Assembly (NCBI GenBank): GCA_041608535.1
Contig: JBFISM010000093.1
Coordinates: 1 to 14,903 of the forward strand
Direction: 5' to 3'
Source of the DNA: JBFISM01 sp041608535
Lineage (GTDB): Bacteria; Actinomycetota; Acidimicrobiia; Spongiisociales; UBA5794
DNA: 14,903 nucleotides
Shown here: piece after piece, positions 1 to 6,497 of the stretch
Layout of the letters: every line of letters begins with the position of its first letter
Position numbering within the stretch: position 1 is the stretch's first letter
Translations under genes and position numbers: made by a program
The notes under the pieces: generated by a model
Told to the model about the DNA's origin: nothing
Database searches by the model: none
The model's input: the letters and a program-made list of their open reading frames with translations, nothing else

Positions 1-2
1 AC

Positions 3-263
3 ATGGATCTGCTCACCGAGACCCTCGAGGACGAGGGGCTCTTCAACTTCCGGGAGTACGCCACGGAGCCCAGCTGTCTCGTCGAGAGCGCCGAGCTGTT
101 CCCGGAGGCCATACAGCGCGAGGCGATCGGCTTCATCGAACTCGACGAGCATGGCGACACCCTCGTGATCGTGCACTTCGATGAAAACGACGACGTCCTC
201 GGCGTCGTCGCCCACGACCTCATCACCTGTGAACCGGTGAGCATCGTCACCGCAAGCCCCTGA
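3..263 (+). CDS. small, strongly acidic hypothetical protein (possibly 5'-truncated)
   Basis: An open frame of 86 codons runs from an ATG at base 3 to a TGA at 261-263. The gene may begin upstream of the window, since only two bases precede this ATG, so the true start is unknown. The product has about 21 Asp/Glu against only two Arg and no Lys. Its second half alternates hydrophobic and acidic stretches (for example around residues 43-70), which looks like a small beta-rich fold. There is no signal peptide or membrane segment and two isolated Cys. I do not recognise a family. A 107-bp gap separates it from pfkB, so it is not obviously in the same operon. Low-bias GC-rich codon use in a sensible frame, without a competing frame, supports it being real. 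No function can be assigned. Confidence 0.5.
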   Translation: MDLLTETLEDEGLFNFREYATEPSCLVESAELFPEAIQREAIGFIELDEHGDTLVIVHFDENDDVLGVVAHDLITCEPVSIVTASP

Positions 264-370
264 CAGGCTGCGCACGGAGGCGATCTCGCAAGCCTGGACG
301 ACGACCGTTCGCCTCTGTACGACGACGCGGTGCGGGGTGGGCGCCTCTAGCCTCGCGTGCCCAATAGCGA

Positions 371-1315
371 ATGGTGTCATCGATGATTCTCTCGGTGTGC
401 GTCAACCCGGCTCTCGACGTATCGGCGTCCGTTGACCGAGTGGAGACCGAGCGCAAGCTGCGGACGGACATCCCGATCTACGAGCCCGGGGGTGGCGGTG
501 TCAACGTTGCCAAGGTGGCTCGCAGCCTCGGGGCCGAAACCAACCTGGTGGTAGCGCTGGGCGGTCACACCGGGTCGCGCGTGGCGGATCTCATAGCCGC
601 GGAGGAAAACGCCTGCGACGTGGTGACGCTCGCCACCGAGACCCGGCAGTCGGTGACGATCGCGTCACGCGCTTCTGGTCGTCAGTACCGATTCGTCTTT
701 CCCGGGGCCAGACTGACACACGAAGAGGAACAACGCTTCCACCACACTGTGGTCGCCGCCGCCGACGGCGCAAACGTGGTGGTGCTCTCCGGCTCACTGC
801 CTCCAGGCGTCGATGTCGGGCTGTACCGGAGCATCATCGAGGATCTGCCCGACACCCCCGTGATCGTCGATACATCTGGTCCCGCCTTCGTCCAAGCAGC
901 GAGATCGCATCCGGCGCTGCTCAAGCCGAGTGTCAACGAGCTATCCGGTGTCGTCGGGCGGACGCTGGCGAACGAGGCGGACTACCTGGATGCGGTGCGT
1001 GAGGTCCTCGCCGGAGGAAAAGCCGACGCCATCGCCGTATCGCTCGGACCCGCCGGTGCCCTCCTCGTGCGTCGCAACGGCGAGATCTATCGAGTGCGGC
1101 CCCCGGCGGTCCGACCGGTGAGCGCCGTCGGTGCCGGCGACTCGATGGTGGCTGCGATCGCCGTCGAGCTCGCCAATAGTGGCGACCTGGTGGCTGCGAT
1201 CGGCGCCGGCGTGGGCGCCGGGACCGCAGCGGTGCTCACCCCAGGCTCGCAGCTGTGCCGTCCGCAAGATGCCGCCAAGCTCGCGGATCAGGTCATCGTC
1301 GAGCCGGTTGGCTGA
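371..1315 (+). CDS. pfkB: 6-phosphofructokinase II (PfkB/ribokinase family)
   Basis: This is a cytoplasmic sugar-phosphate kinase of the PfkB (ribokinase) fold, 314 aa. It is predicted to phosphorylate fructose 6-phosphate with ATP to fructose 1,6-bisphosphate. Visible motifs are the substrate-side EPGGGGVNVAK (about residues 38-48), YRFVFPG near 105, LSGSLPPGV near 139, VSLGPAGALLV near 224, and the ATP-site AVGAGDSM with catalytic Asp257. The first motif has glycine where 1-phosphofructokinase/tagatose kinases usually have lysine (GGKG), and the whole protein resembles E. coli PfkB, so the minor 6-phosphofructokinase is preferred over FruK. ATG at 371 is used, but an ATG at 383 (MILSVCVN) starts closer to the family's usual N-terminus. 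Neither has a clear Shine-Dalgarno sequence. A TAGCCT at 348-353 could be a -10 element. Biochemical specificity is inferred. Confidence 0.85.
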   Translation: MVSSMILSVCVNPALDVSASVDRVETERKLRTDIPIYEPGGGGVNVAKVARSLGAETNLVVALGGHTGSRVADLIAAEENACDVVTLATETRQSVTIASRASGRQYRFVFPGARLTHEEEQRFHHTVVAAADGANVVVLSGSLPPGVDVGLYRSIIEDLPDTPVIVDTSGPAFVQAARSHPALLKPSVNELSGVVGRTLANEADYLDAVREVLAGGKADAIAVSLGPAGALLVRRNGEIYRVRPPAVRPVSAVGAGDSMVAAIAVELANSGDLVAAIGAGVGAGTAAVLTPGSQLCRPQDAAKLADQVIVEPVG

Positions 1316-1358
1316 CCGAGCCACTGCGCCACGCAGATGAGCGTCGGAACTCCACCGC

Positions 1359-1364
1359 TACACT
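1359..1364 (+). promoter_or_regulatory. putative -10 element for leaderless transcription of the two-helix membrane protein
   Basis: TACACT (four of six matches to TATAAT) ends 8 bases before the ATG at 1373. There is no ribosome-binding sequence in front of that ATG. This spacing is what leaderless actinobacterial transcripts show, with the first base at or next to the start codon. No convincing -35 is visible at the usual distance, so the call is tentative. Confidence 0.35.
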
Positions 1365-1372
1365 CCCCCGCC

Positions 1373-1705
1373 ATGGAGGACTACCCCGCGGCGATCGCCG
1401 ACTTCCTGGAGAGCACAGCGGCCAAGATCCGCGGGCTCACCGTGGATCGGGTGCGCACCTGGGCCATCTGGCTTGCGGTCGGGCTCGTGCTCGCGATGCT
1501 GGTCCTCGTGCTGATCGTGTTCCTGCTCGTCGGACTCTTCCGTCTTCTGGCCGTGGCGGTCGGGGTGGAGGTCGCCTATCTCATCCTCGGGGGATTATTC
1601 CTCGCCGCTGGGGCGTTCCTGTGGTCGAAGCGAGTGCCCAAGGGTGCGGCCCCGGGCTCCACGCTGAATGATCTCTCCGAACATGCAAGGAGCACCCATG
1701 GCTGA
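1373..1705 (+). CDS. small two-helix membrane protein, holin-like/unknown
   Basis: The preferred start is the ATG at 1373 (MEDYPAAI...), giving 110 aa. A longer form from 1337 would add twelve residues with no sign of conservation. The protein has a short N-terminal amphipathic stretch (residues 1-25), then a long hydrophobic segment at about 30-58 and a second at about 64-85, followed by a hydrophilic tail. This architecture resembles the actinobacterial holin-X/phage-holin-like superfamily of small envelope proteins, but no diagnostic motif is seen, so the family is only a suggestion. The last 8 bases overlap the start of trxB (1698), and the trxB ribosome-binding site lies within this reading frame. 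The two genes are therefore probably co-transcribed and translationally coupled. Location should be the cytoplasmic membrane. Function unknown. Confidence 0.65.
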   Translation: MEDYPAAIADFLESTAAKIRGLTVDRVRTWAIWLAVGLVLAMLVLVLIVFLLVGLFRLLAVAVGVEVAYLILGGLFLAAGAFLWSKRVPKGAAPGSTLNDLSEHARSTHG

Positions 1706-2621
1706 GAAGGTAGTGATCATCGGGTCGGGCCCGGCTGGTCTCACCGCCGCCATCTACGCGGCGCGCGCGGCGCTCGAACCTCTGATGATCGAGGGTTTCG
1801 AACGCGGCGGCCAGCTCATGCTGACCACCGACGTCGAGAACTACCCCGGGTTTCCCGACGGGATCATGGGTCCCGATCTCATGGAGCAGTTCCGCAAGCA
1901 GGCTGAACGCTTCGGTACGAAGATCATCTCCTCCGACGTCACCAAGACAGACTTCTCCCACCGCCCGTTCAAGGTGTGGGTCAATGACGATCTCCACGAG
2001 GCCGAAGCCGTGATCATCTCCACGGGCGCTTCGGCGCGCTGGCTCGGTGTTCCTGGTGAGGAGAGGCTGCGCGGCTACGGCGTCTCCTCGTGTGCAACGT
2101 GCGATGGCTTCTTCTTCCGTGACAAGAAGATCGCCGTCATCGGTGGCGGTGACAGCGCCATGGAGGAAGCCCTCTTCCTGACGAAGTTCGGCTCGCAGGT
2201 CACCATCATCCATCGCCGCGACGAGTTCCGGGCATCGAAGATCATGGCAAACCGCGCTCTCGAGCACGAGAAGATCGACGTGTTGTGGAACACCACGGTC
2301 GAGGAGATGCTCGGCGACGACACGCTCACCGGGCTGCGACTCAAGGACATCGTCACCGGGGACGAGAGGGAGATCCCGGTGGACGGAGCCTTCGTCGCCA
2401 TCGGTCACATCCCGAACACTTCGGTCTTTGCCGGACAGGTGGAGATGGACGAGGCCGGATACATCCTCACCGAGCCGGGGACCACGCGCACCTCCGTCGA
2501 GGGCGTGTTCGCATCCGGCGACGTCGTCGACAAGGTGTACCGCCAGGCCATCACCGCCGCCGGAATGGGATGCCAATCGGCAATGGACGCCGAGCGCTGG
2601 CTGGAGGAGCAAGGGGCCTGA
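1698..2621 (+). CDS. trxB: thioredoxin-disulfide reductase
   Basis: This FAD- and NADPH-dependent flavoprotein (307 aa) reduces oxidised thioredoxin in the cytoplasm. An N-terminal FAD-binding Rossmann motif GSGPAG is at about residues 9-14, and the redox-active CATC has cysteines 132 and 135. An NADPH-binding motif GGGDSAMEEA is near 152, with HRRDEFRASK for the 2'-phosphate near 175. A C-terminal FAD-contacting GDV lies in SGDVVDK. Length matches the low-molecular-weight bacterial TrxB family. The start is the ATG at 1698, preceded by AAGGAG at 1687-1692 with a five-base spacer; an upstream in-frame ATG at 1668 lacks this. Its 5' end overlaps the small membrane-protein gene, and trxA follows after 108 bp. 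All key residues are intact. Confidence 0.97.
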   Translation: MAEKVVIIGSGPAGLTAAIYAARAALEPLMIEGFERGGQLMLTTDVENYPGFPDGIMGPDLMEQFRKQAERFGTKIISSDVTKTDFSHRPFKVWVNDDLHEAEAVIISTGASARWLGVPGEERLRGYGVSSCATCDGFFFRDKKIAVIGGGDSAMEEALFLTKFGSQVTIIHRRDEFRASKIMANRALEHEKIDVLWNTTVEEMLGDDTLTGLRLKDIVTGDEREIPVDGAFVAIGHIPNTSVFAGQVEMDEAGYILTEPGTTRTSVEGVFASGDVVDKVYRQAITAAGMGCQSAMDAERWLEEQGA

Positions 2622-2633
2622 CCCACGGAATAT

Positions 2634-2648
2634 GCCGCCAACGGCGGC
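2634..2648. other. short hairpin after trxB
   Basis: GCCGCC-AAC-GGCGGC is a perfect six-base-pair inverted repeat with a three-base loop, 13 bases after the trxB stop. It has no T-run, so it is not a standard intrinsic terminator. It could stabilise the trxB 3' end or mark partial termination before trxA. A weak promoter-like pair, TTGACC (2650-2655) and TTGAAT 16 bases later, lies just downstream and could give trxA its own start. Confidence 0.3.
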
Positions 2649-2729
2649 GTTGACCGAGGCAGGACGATGGATTGAATGCACCCCCGACAGAAGCAGTCCG
2701 GGTGCGCCGCACATGCGAAAGGAGCAGGC

Positions 2730-3056
2730 ATGGGACAGAACACCATCGAGGCGACGGATCAGAACTTCACCGAGCTGATCACCGGGGATACTCCGGTGCT
2801 GGTGGACTTCTGGGCCGAGTGGTGTGGTCCGTGCAAGCTCATGAACGGACCGCTCGAGGATCTCGCCGGGGAGAACGAGGGCAAGCTCGCCGTCGCCAAG
2901 CTCAACGTCGACGAGAACCAGGCGACGGCGCAGCAATTCGAGGTTCTCAGCATCCCGACGATGCTGCTCTTCGAAGGTGGCGAGGTGAAGAAGAGGCTGG
3001 TCGGGGCTCGTTCCAAAGCCCAGCTGGAGAGCGAGCTGACGGAGTACATCGGCTGA
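2730..3056 (+). CDS. trxA: thioredoxin
   Basis: This small cytoplasmic dithiol-disulfide oxidoreductase (108 aa) is the substrate of TrxB. The thioredoxin fold is complete: the active site WCGPC has Cys32 and Cys35, preceded by VDFWAE, and the cis-proline motif SIPT is near residue 75. The start is the ATG at 2730, which has AAAGGAG at 2718-2724 five bases upstream; the frame is open from 2676 but the added residues are not thioredoxin-like. It follows trxB on the same strand and precedes the cwlM-like gene, an arrangement conserved next to actinobacterial origins. A possible own promoter lies at about 2650-2677. Confidence 0.96.
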   Translation: MGQNTIEATDQNFTELITGDTPVLVDFWAEWCGPCKLMNGPLEDLAGENEGKLAVAKLNVDENQATAQQFEVLSIPTMLLFEGGEVKKRLVGARSKAQLESELTEYIG

Positions 3057-3076
3057 ACCCACCGCGCCACCGCTTG

Positions 3077-3095
3077 CCGCAGCTGAACGCTGCGG
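3077..3095. terminator. candidate hairpin (weak terminator) between trxA and cwlM
   Basis: CCGCAGC-TGAAC-GCTGCGG is a perfect seven-base-pair stem with a five-base loop, 20 bases after the trxA stop. No T-run follows. High-GC actinobacteria can use such stems, but it could equally be a leader structure of the cwlM message. Confidence 0.3.
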
Positions 3096-3125
3096 GTTGG
3101 GGGTGATCTGTGCCAGCATGCAGCT

Positions 3126-4115
3126 GTGCGGCTGTACCACCGCGGTGACGAGGGCGAGGCGATTCGCGACATCCAAGATCGTCTGGCCGCGCTCGGCTAC
3201 ACCACCGACGACCCCAGCGGCGTCTTCGGTGCGGCAACCCAGGCTGCAATCGAAGCGTTCCAGCGCGAACGCGGGCTGACGGTCGACGGTCTGGTCGGGC
3301 CGGACACCTGGCGAACGCTGATCGAGGCCGGTTTCGTGTTGGGAAGCCGCATGCTGTATCGCCGCTCCCCGATGATGCGTGGCGACGACGTCGCCGAGTT
3401 GCAGCGGCGCCTCAACTCGCTCGGTTTCGACGCCGGCAAGGTAGACGGCATCTTCGGCCCGGACACGCTTCGCGCCGTGTTGGACTTCCAGGCCAACCGC
3501 AGGCTCCCCGAGGACGGCATCGTGGGCGCCGGCATGGTCGAAGAGCTCCGACTCATGTTGTTCGCCACCCAGAAGACGGGTCGGGAGGCGGTGCGGGAAC
3601 GGCAATGGCTGGCCTCGCTGCCCGTCCACCTCGCAGGACAGCGGGTTTACGTCGATGCCTACTGCCGCAGCGACGAGGAAGCCGCTGCTTGTTGGGAGGC
3701 GGCAGTTCGCTTTGGTCTCACCATCCAAAATATGGGAGGCCATCCGATCTACAGCCGCACGGCCGATACCCGCCCCGAGGAACCGACGCGAGCCGAGCGC
3801 GCCAACCGCTTGGGCACGGATTTCGTGGTCTCGTTCGCCTCCCCCGCCGACGGCGACGACGCTGTCCTCTATTTCCAGTCGAAGCACAGTCACTCTGCGG
3901 CAGGTGAGAAGCTGGCCGACGCCGTGGCTGCCTCCCTCGGGATCAGCGTCGAAGGACGGTCCGTACCCATGCTCAAGGACTCCCGGCCTCCCGCCATCGT
4001 GATCTGTCGGCGCCCGATGTCCCAAGCGGTGGGAGTGGCCGTGGCCGACGCTCTCGCTGAGTTGCTGGCGGCGCCGCGCGATGCAACGCCGGTGGCCGGC
4101 GGTGCTCAGCCGTAG
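3126..4115 (+). CDS. cwlM: CwlM-like protein: two peptidoglycan-binding repeats plus degenerate amidase domain
   Basis: The product is 329 aa with a GTG start at 3126, opening directly into the first domain with no signal peptide, so it should be cytoplasmic. Two PG_binding_1 repeats occupy about residues 3-68 and 77-145 (VDGLVGPDTW and VDGIFGPDTL mark each). A domain of the N-acetylmuramoyl-L-alanine amidase (Amidase_3) fold follows at about 170-315. The zinc/catalytic residues are largely gone. The usual DPGHGG is DAYCRS (Tyr179 in place of His), SIHAN is SFASP (Ala238 in place of His), and the catalytic Glu in the LVE motif is Cys294. Hydrolase activity is therefore unlikely. In mycobacteria, CwlM sits beside trxC, is phosphorylated by PknB and activates MurA. 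By position, architecture and lack of export signal this gene is its counterpart, but a MurA-regulating role here is inference. Its last 10 bases overlap the end of convergent parB. Confidence 0.85.
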   Translation: MRLYHRGDEGEAIRDIQDRLAALGYTTDDPSGVFGAATQAAIEAFQRERGLTVDGLVGPDTWRTLIEAGFVLGSRMLYRRSPMMRGDDVAELQRRLNSLGFDAGKVDGIFGPDTLRAVLDFQANRRLPEDGIVGAGMVEELRLMLFATQKTGREAVRERQWLASLPVHLAGQRVYVDAYCRSDEEAAACWEAAVRFGLTIQNMGGHPIYSRTADTRPEEPTRAERANRLGTDFVVSFASPADGDDAVLYFQSKHSHSAAGEKLADAVAASLGISVEGRSVPMLKDSRPPAIVICRRPMSQAVGVAVADALAELLAAPRDATPVAGGAQP

Positions 4116-4963
4116 AACTTGCGGTAGATCCGCTCCAGATCGTCGAGAGACGCAAACCGCACGACCATCTTGCCGCCTGACTGGCCGTAGTCGATCTTGA
4201 CATTGGTCTCGAGATGCTCCGCCAACCGGCTCTCCAGTTCGATGATCGCCGCCGGTCGCACCGGGGGCAGCCGGCGGGGTCGTTTCGGCTCCTCGTCACC
4301 ACTGCGAATCCGCGCCGCATCCTCAACTTGACGTACAGACCACCCCTCGGCGGCCGCCTTGCGGGCGACGTTGACGGCGTACGCCTCGTCTTCCACGGTC
4401 AGCAAGGCCCGGGCGTGGCCGCCGGTCAGCTCACCGCGATCCAACATGCCTTGGATCGCGGCCGGCAGTTGCAGCAGCCGGAGCATGTTGGTCACCGCAC
4501 TCCGGCTCTTTCCCACGCGCTGGGCGACCTCCTCGTGGGTGAGACCGAAGTCCTCCACCAGCTGGCGATAGCCTGCGGCCTCTTCGAGCGGGCTGAGGTC
4601 CTCGCGCTGCACGTTCTCGATCAGCGCCTCCGCCAGCGTTGCGGTGCCCTGCTCGTCGGTCCGGATCACCGCCGGGACGTCTGAGAGTCCGGCGAGCCGC
4701 GCCGCCCGACAGCGGCGTTCTCCGGCAATGAGCTCATATCGGCCGGAATCGGCGACACCGCGCACCACGATGGGTTGCAGCAAACCCACCTCTCGGATCG
4801 ATGCCGACAGCGCCTCGATGGCCTCGGCATCGAAATGCCTGCGTGGTTGGAGCGGGTTCGGGTCCACCCGATCCAGCGGCACTATCGAGAACCCGGCGTC
4901 GCTCCGATCGACCGGAATGAGCGCATCCAGTCCCCTACCCAGACCCGATTTACGTACGGCCAT
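4106..4963 (-). CDS. parB: chromosome-partitioning protein ParB
   Basis: This CTP-dependent DNA clamp (285 aa) loads at parS, spreads over the origin region and works with ParA to segregate it. The N-terminus has the ParA-contacting GLGRGL (residues 7-12). The ParB/Srx CTPase domain covers about 25-120 with GERR at 81-84 and ENVQRED at 116-122. A parS-reading helix-turn-helix lies at about 141-165, and a C-terminal dimerisation segment at about 235-285 follows a charged linker. The ATG is backed by a strong AGGAGG four bases upstream (4968-4973 on the opposite strand). The start overlaps the end of parA by 14 nt. The stop overlaps the stop of the convergent cwlM-like gene by 10 bp. Confidence 0.97.
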   Translation of the reverse strand: MAVRKSGLGRGLDALIPVDRSDAGFSIVPLDRVDPNPLQPRRHFDAEAIEALSASIREVGLLQPIVVRGVADSGRYELIAGERRCRAARLAGLSDVPAVIRTDEQGTATLAEALIENVQREDLSPLEEAAGYRQLVEDFGLTHEEVAQRVGKSRSAVTNMLRLLQLPAAIQGMLDRGELTGGHARALLTVEDEAYAVNVARKAAAEGWSVRQVEDAARIRSGDEEPKRPRRLPPVRPAAIIELESRLAEHLETNVKIDYGQSGGKMVVRFASLDDLERIYRKFYG

Positions 4964-5753
4964 GCCGCCTCCTGAACTCTCGAGCGAGCTCCCGATAGGC
5001 GATCGCCCCCCTGGTCATCGGGTCGAACGCCTCGATTGGCTCGCCGTATGACGGTGCTTCGCTGAGCCTGACGGTGCGTGGGATGATCGTACGATATGTT
5101 GCCTCGCCGAAGTGGTCGCGAACCTGGGCGACGACGTCGGATGACAATGTGGTGCGGCCGTCGAACATGGTGAGCACCACGCCTTCAACCTCTAGGTCCG
5201 GGTTCAGGTTCTGACGGACCAACCCGATGTTGCGCAGTAGCTGGCTCACGCCCTCGAGCGCGTAGTACTCGGTCTGGATGGGGATCATCACTTCGTCCGC
5301 GGCAGCGAGACCGTTGACCGTGAGCAGGCCCAGCGACGGCGGGCAGTCGATGAGAACGAAGTCGTAGTCCTCGATGACCTCGGCAAGTGCCCGTTCCAGC
5401 CGCTTCTCCCGCGAGAACATGCTGACCAGCTCGATCTCGGCCCCAGCCAGCTCGATAGTGGCGGGAACTACGAAGAGATCGCGGACCGAGGTCGGCTCGA
5501 CGACATCTTCCACCGGGGTCTCGTTGACGAGCACGTCGTAGGTGGAACCGGCGATGGCGGTGCGGTCGACACCGAGCCCCGAGCTGGTGTTGCCCTGAGG
5601 ATCGAGGTCGACGACGAGGATGCGCTCCCCCTGAAGTGCGAGTCCCGCGCCCAGGTTGATCGCGGTCGTCGATTTACCGACGCCGCCTTTTTGATTTGCG
5701 ATTGCAACGATGAGGGCTTTGCGGGCCGCTACGTGGTGTGAGAACTCGGTCAA
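4950..5753 (-). CDS. parA: chromosome-partitioning ATPase ParA
   Basis: This deviant Walker-type ATPase (267 aa) binds the nucleoid non-specifically and drives ParB-parS complexes apart. The P-loop KGGVGKST is at residues 22-29 with signature Lys22, the Walker A' region VVDLDPQGN spans 47-55, and Walker B LIDCPPS has Asp136. The first usable codon is a TTG at 5753-5751, which overlaps the rsmG stop as TTGA. No ATG or GTG lies between it and the P-loop. AGGA about 10 bases upstream is the only Shine-Dalgarno-like sequence, so translation is probably coupled to rsmG. The stop overlaps parB. All catalytic residues are intact. Confidence 0.95.
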   Translation of the reverse strand: MTEFSHHVAARKALIVAIANQKGGVGKSTTAINLGAGLALQGERILVVDLDPQGNTSSGLGVDRTAIAGSTYDVLVNETPVEDVVEPTSVRDLFVVPATIELAGAEIELVSMFSREKRLERALAEVIEDYDFVLIDCPPSLGLLTVNGLAAADEVMIPIQTEYYALEGVSQLLRNIGLVRQNLNPDLEVEGVVLTMFDGRTTLSSDVVAQVRDHFGEATYRTIIPRTVRLSEAPSYGEPIEAFDPMTRGAIAYRELAREFRRRHGRT

Positions 5754-6427
5754 GTTGGCGTCATCCTAAGGAGCCACGCAGGGGAGTCAAGCACCCCGGA
5801 AGGCACTGCCACCAAGGTCTCGGCCACACCAGGAACCGGCGCGGTGCTCCGCCAGCGCTCCAGTGCCGGAGACTGTGCGCCGCGACCGAGGCCGAACCAG
5901 AGCTCGCCGGCAGGCAGACACAGCCGAGGGCACACTCGGCGCGCCGCCTCGAGTGTCAGCGAGGCTCGCATGGTGACACGCCCATGCTGGCGCGTGTAGT
6001 CGGCAATGTCGGCAGCGACCACTTCGGCGTGCACCTCGAGAATCGCACAGATCCGATGTAGGGCGTCGCTCCGGCGTCTGCTCCGCTCCAGGAGCACGAT
6101 GGGACCCTCGTGCACGATGGCCAGAGCGATGCCCGGCAAACCAACGCCACTCCCCACGTCGAGGACCGATGTCCCCGCAACGAGGTCCTTGGCGAACAGC
6201 AGCGAATCCAGAATGTGGCGATCCCATATCCGCTCCAGCTCACCCGGACCGATACCCCCGGTGCGTAGTCCCTCATCGGCGAGCCAGGCCGCATAGGCCT
6301 CCAGCTTCTCACCCACGCCTTCCGCAAAATCTGTGTCGAGCCAAGCGCCGACACGATCGAGCGCCCCCGGGGGTGGTTTCACATGAAACATCGTAGAAGA
6401 GGCCCGGTCACGTTTCACGTGGAACAC
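5750..6427 (-). CDS. rsmG: 16S rRNA (guanine-527 N7)-methyltransferase RsmG (GidB)
   Basis: This SAM-dependent methyltransferase modifies G527 of 16S rRNA; in actinobacteria its loss can give low-level streptomycin resistance. The SAM-binding loop VLDVGSGVGLPGI is at residues 88-100, and the family motif RHILDSL is at 70-76. Length is 225 aa from the GTG at 6427, or 213 aa from an ATG at 6391. Both candidate starts read MFHVK, because both codon runs are parS-like palindromes, and neither has a good ribosome-binding site, so the start is uncertain. The gene lies 70 bp downstream of jag and overlaps parA by 4 nt. The protein's unusual N-terminal repeat is explained by the DNA sites rather than by the enzyme fold, which starts near residue 23. 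Confidence 0.93.
   Translation of the reverse strand: MFHVKRDRASSTMFHVKPPPGALDRVGAWLDTDFAEGVGEKLEAYAAWLADEGLRTGGIGPGELERIWDRHILDSLLFAKDLVAGTSVLDVGSGVGLPGIALAIVHEGPIVLLERSRRRSDALHRICAILEVHAEVVAADIADYTRQHGRVTMRASLTLEAARRVCPRLCLPAGELWFGLGRGAQSPALERWRSTAPVPGVAETLVAVPSGVLDSPAWLLRMTPT
6375..6390. promoter_or_regulatory. parS-like site 1, within rsmG codons 13-18
   Basis: GGTTTCACATGAAACA matches the bacterial parS consensus TGTTTCACGTGAAACA at 14 of 16 positions. The mismatches are the first base and one of the two central bases. On the rsmG strand it supplies the codons for a second MFHVK. It should be a ParB loading site; parA and parB lie within 1.5 kb downstream. Confidence 0.8.
6411..6426. 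promoter_or_regulatory. parS-like site 2, at the rsmG start
   Basis: CGTTTCACGTGGAACA matches the parS consensus at 14 of 16 positions and keeps the central CACGTG. It lies exactly 36 bp from site 1 and covers the first rsmG codons (GTG start, MFHVKR). ParB bound here could also affect read-through into rsmG-parA-parB, which is inference. Confidence 0.8.
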
Positions 6428-6497
6428 AGATCATCGGAGCACGTGAGCTGGTTTTTGGAGAACCTTGCTCGCCCTCCCCGCTACGGGCGATCGACGA

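Noticed and set aside
2650..2677. TTGACC/TTGAAT promoter-like pair before trxA
   Set aside because: The -10 match is weak and the position is only suggestive, so it is mentioned under the nearby hairpin but not listed as a promoter.
1581..4025. 814-codon open frame on the minus strand
   Set aside because: It lies opposite trxB, trxA and the cwlM-like gene, all with clear family motifs and ribosome-binding sites. Long antisense frames are expected in high-GC DNA with third-position bias.
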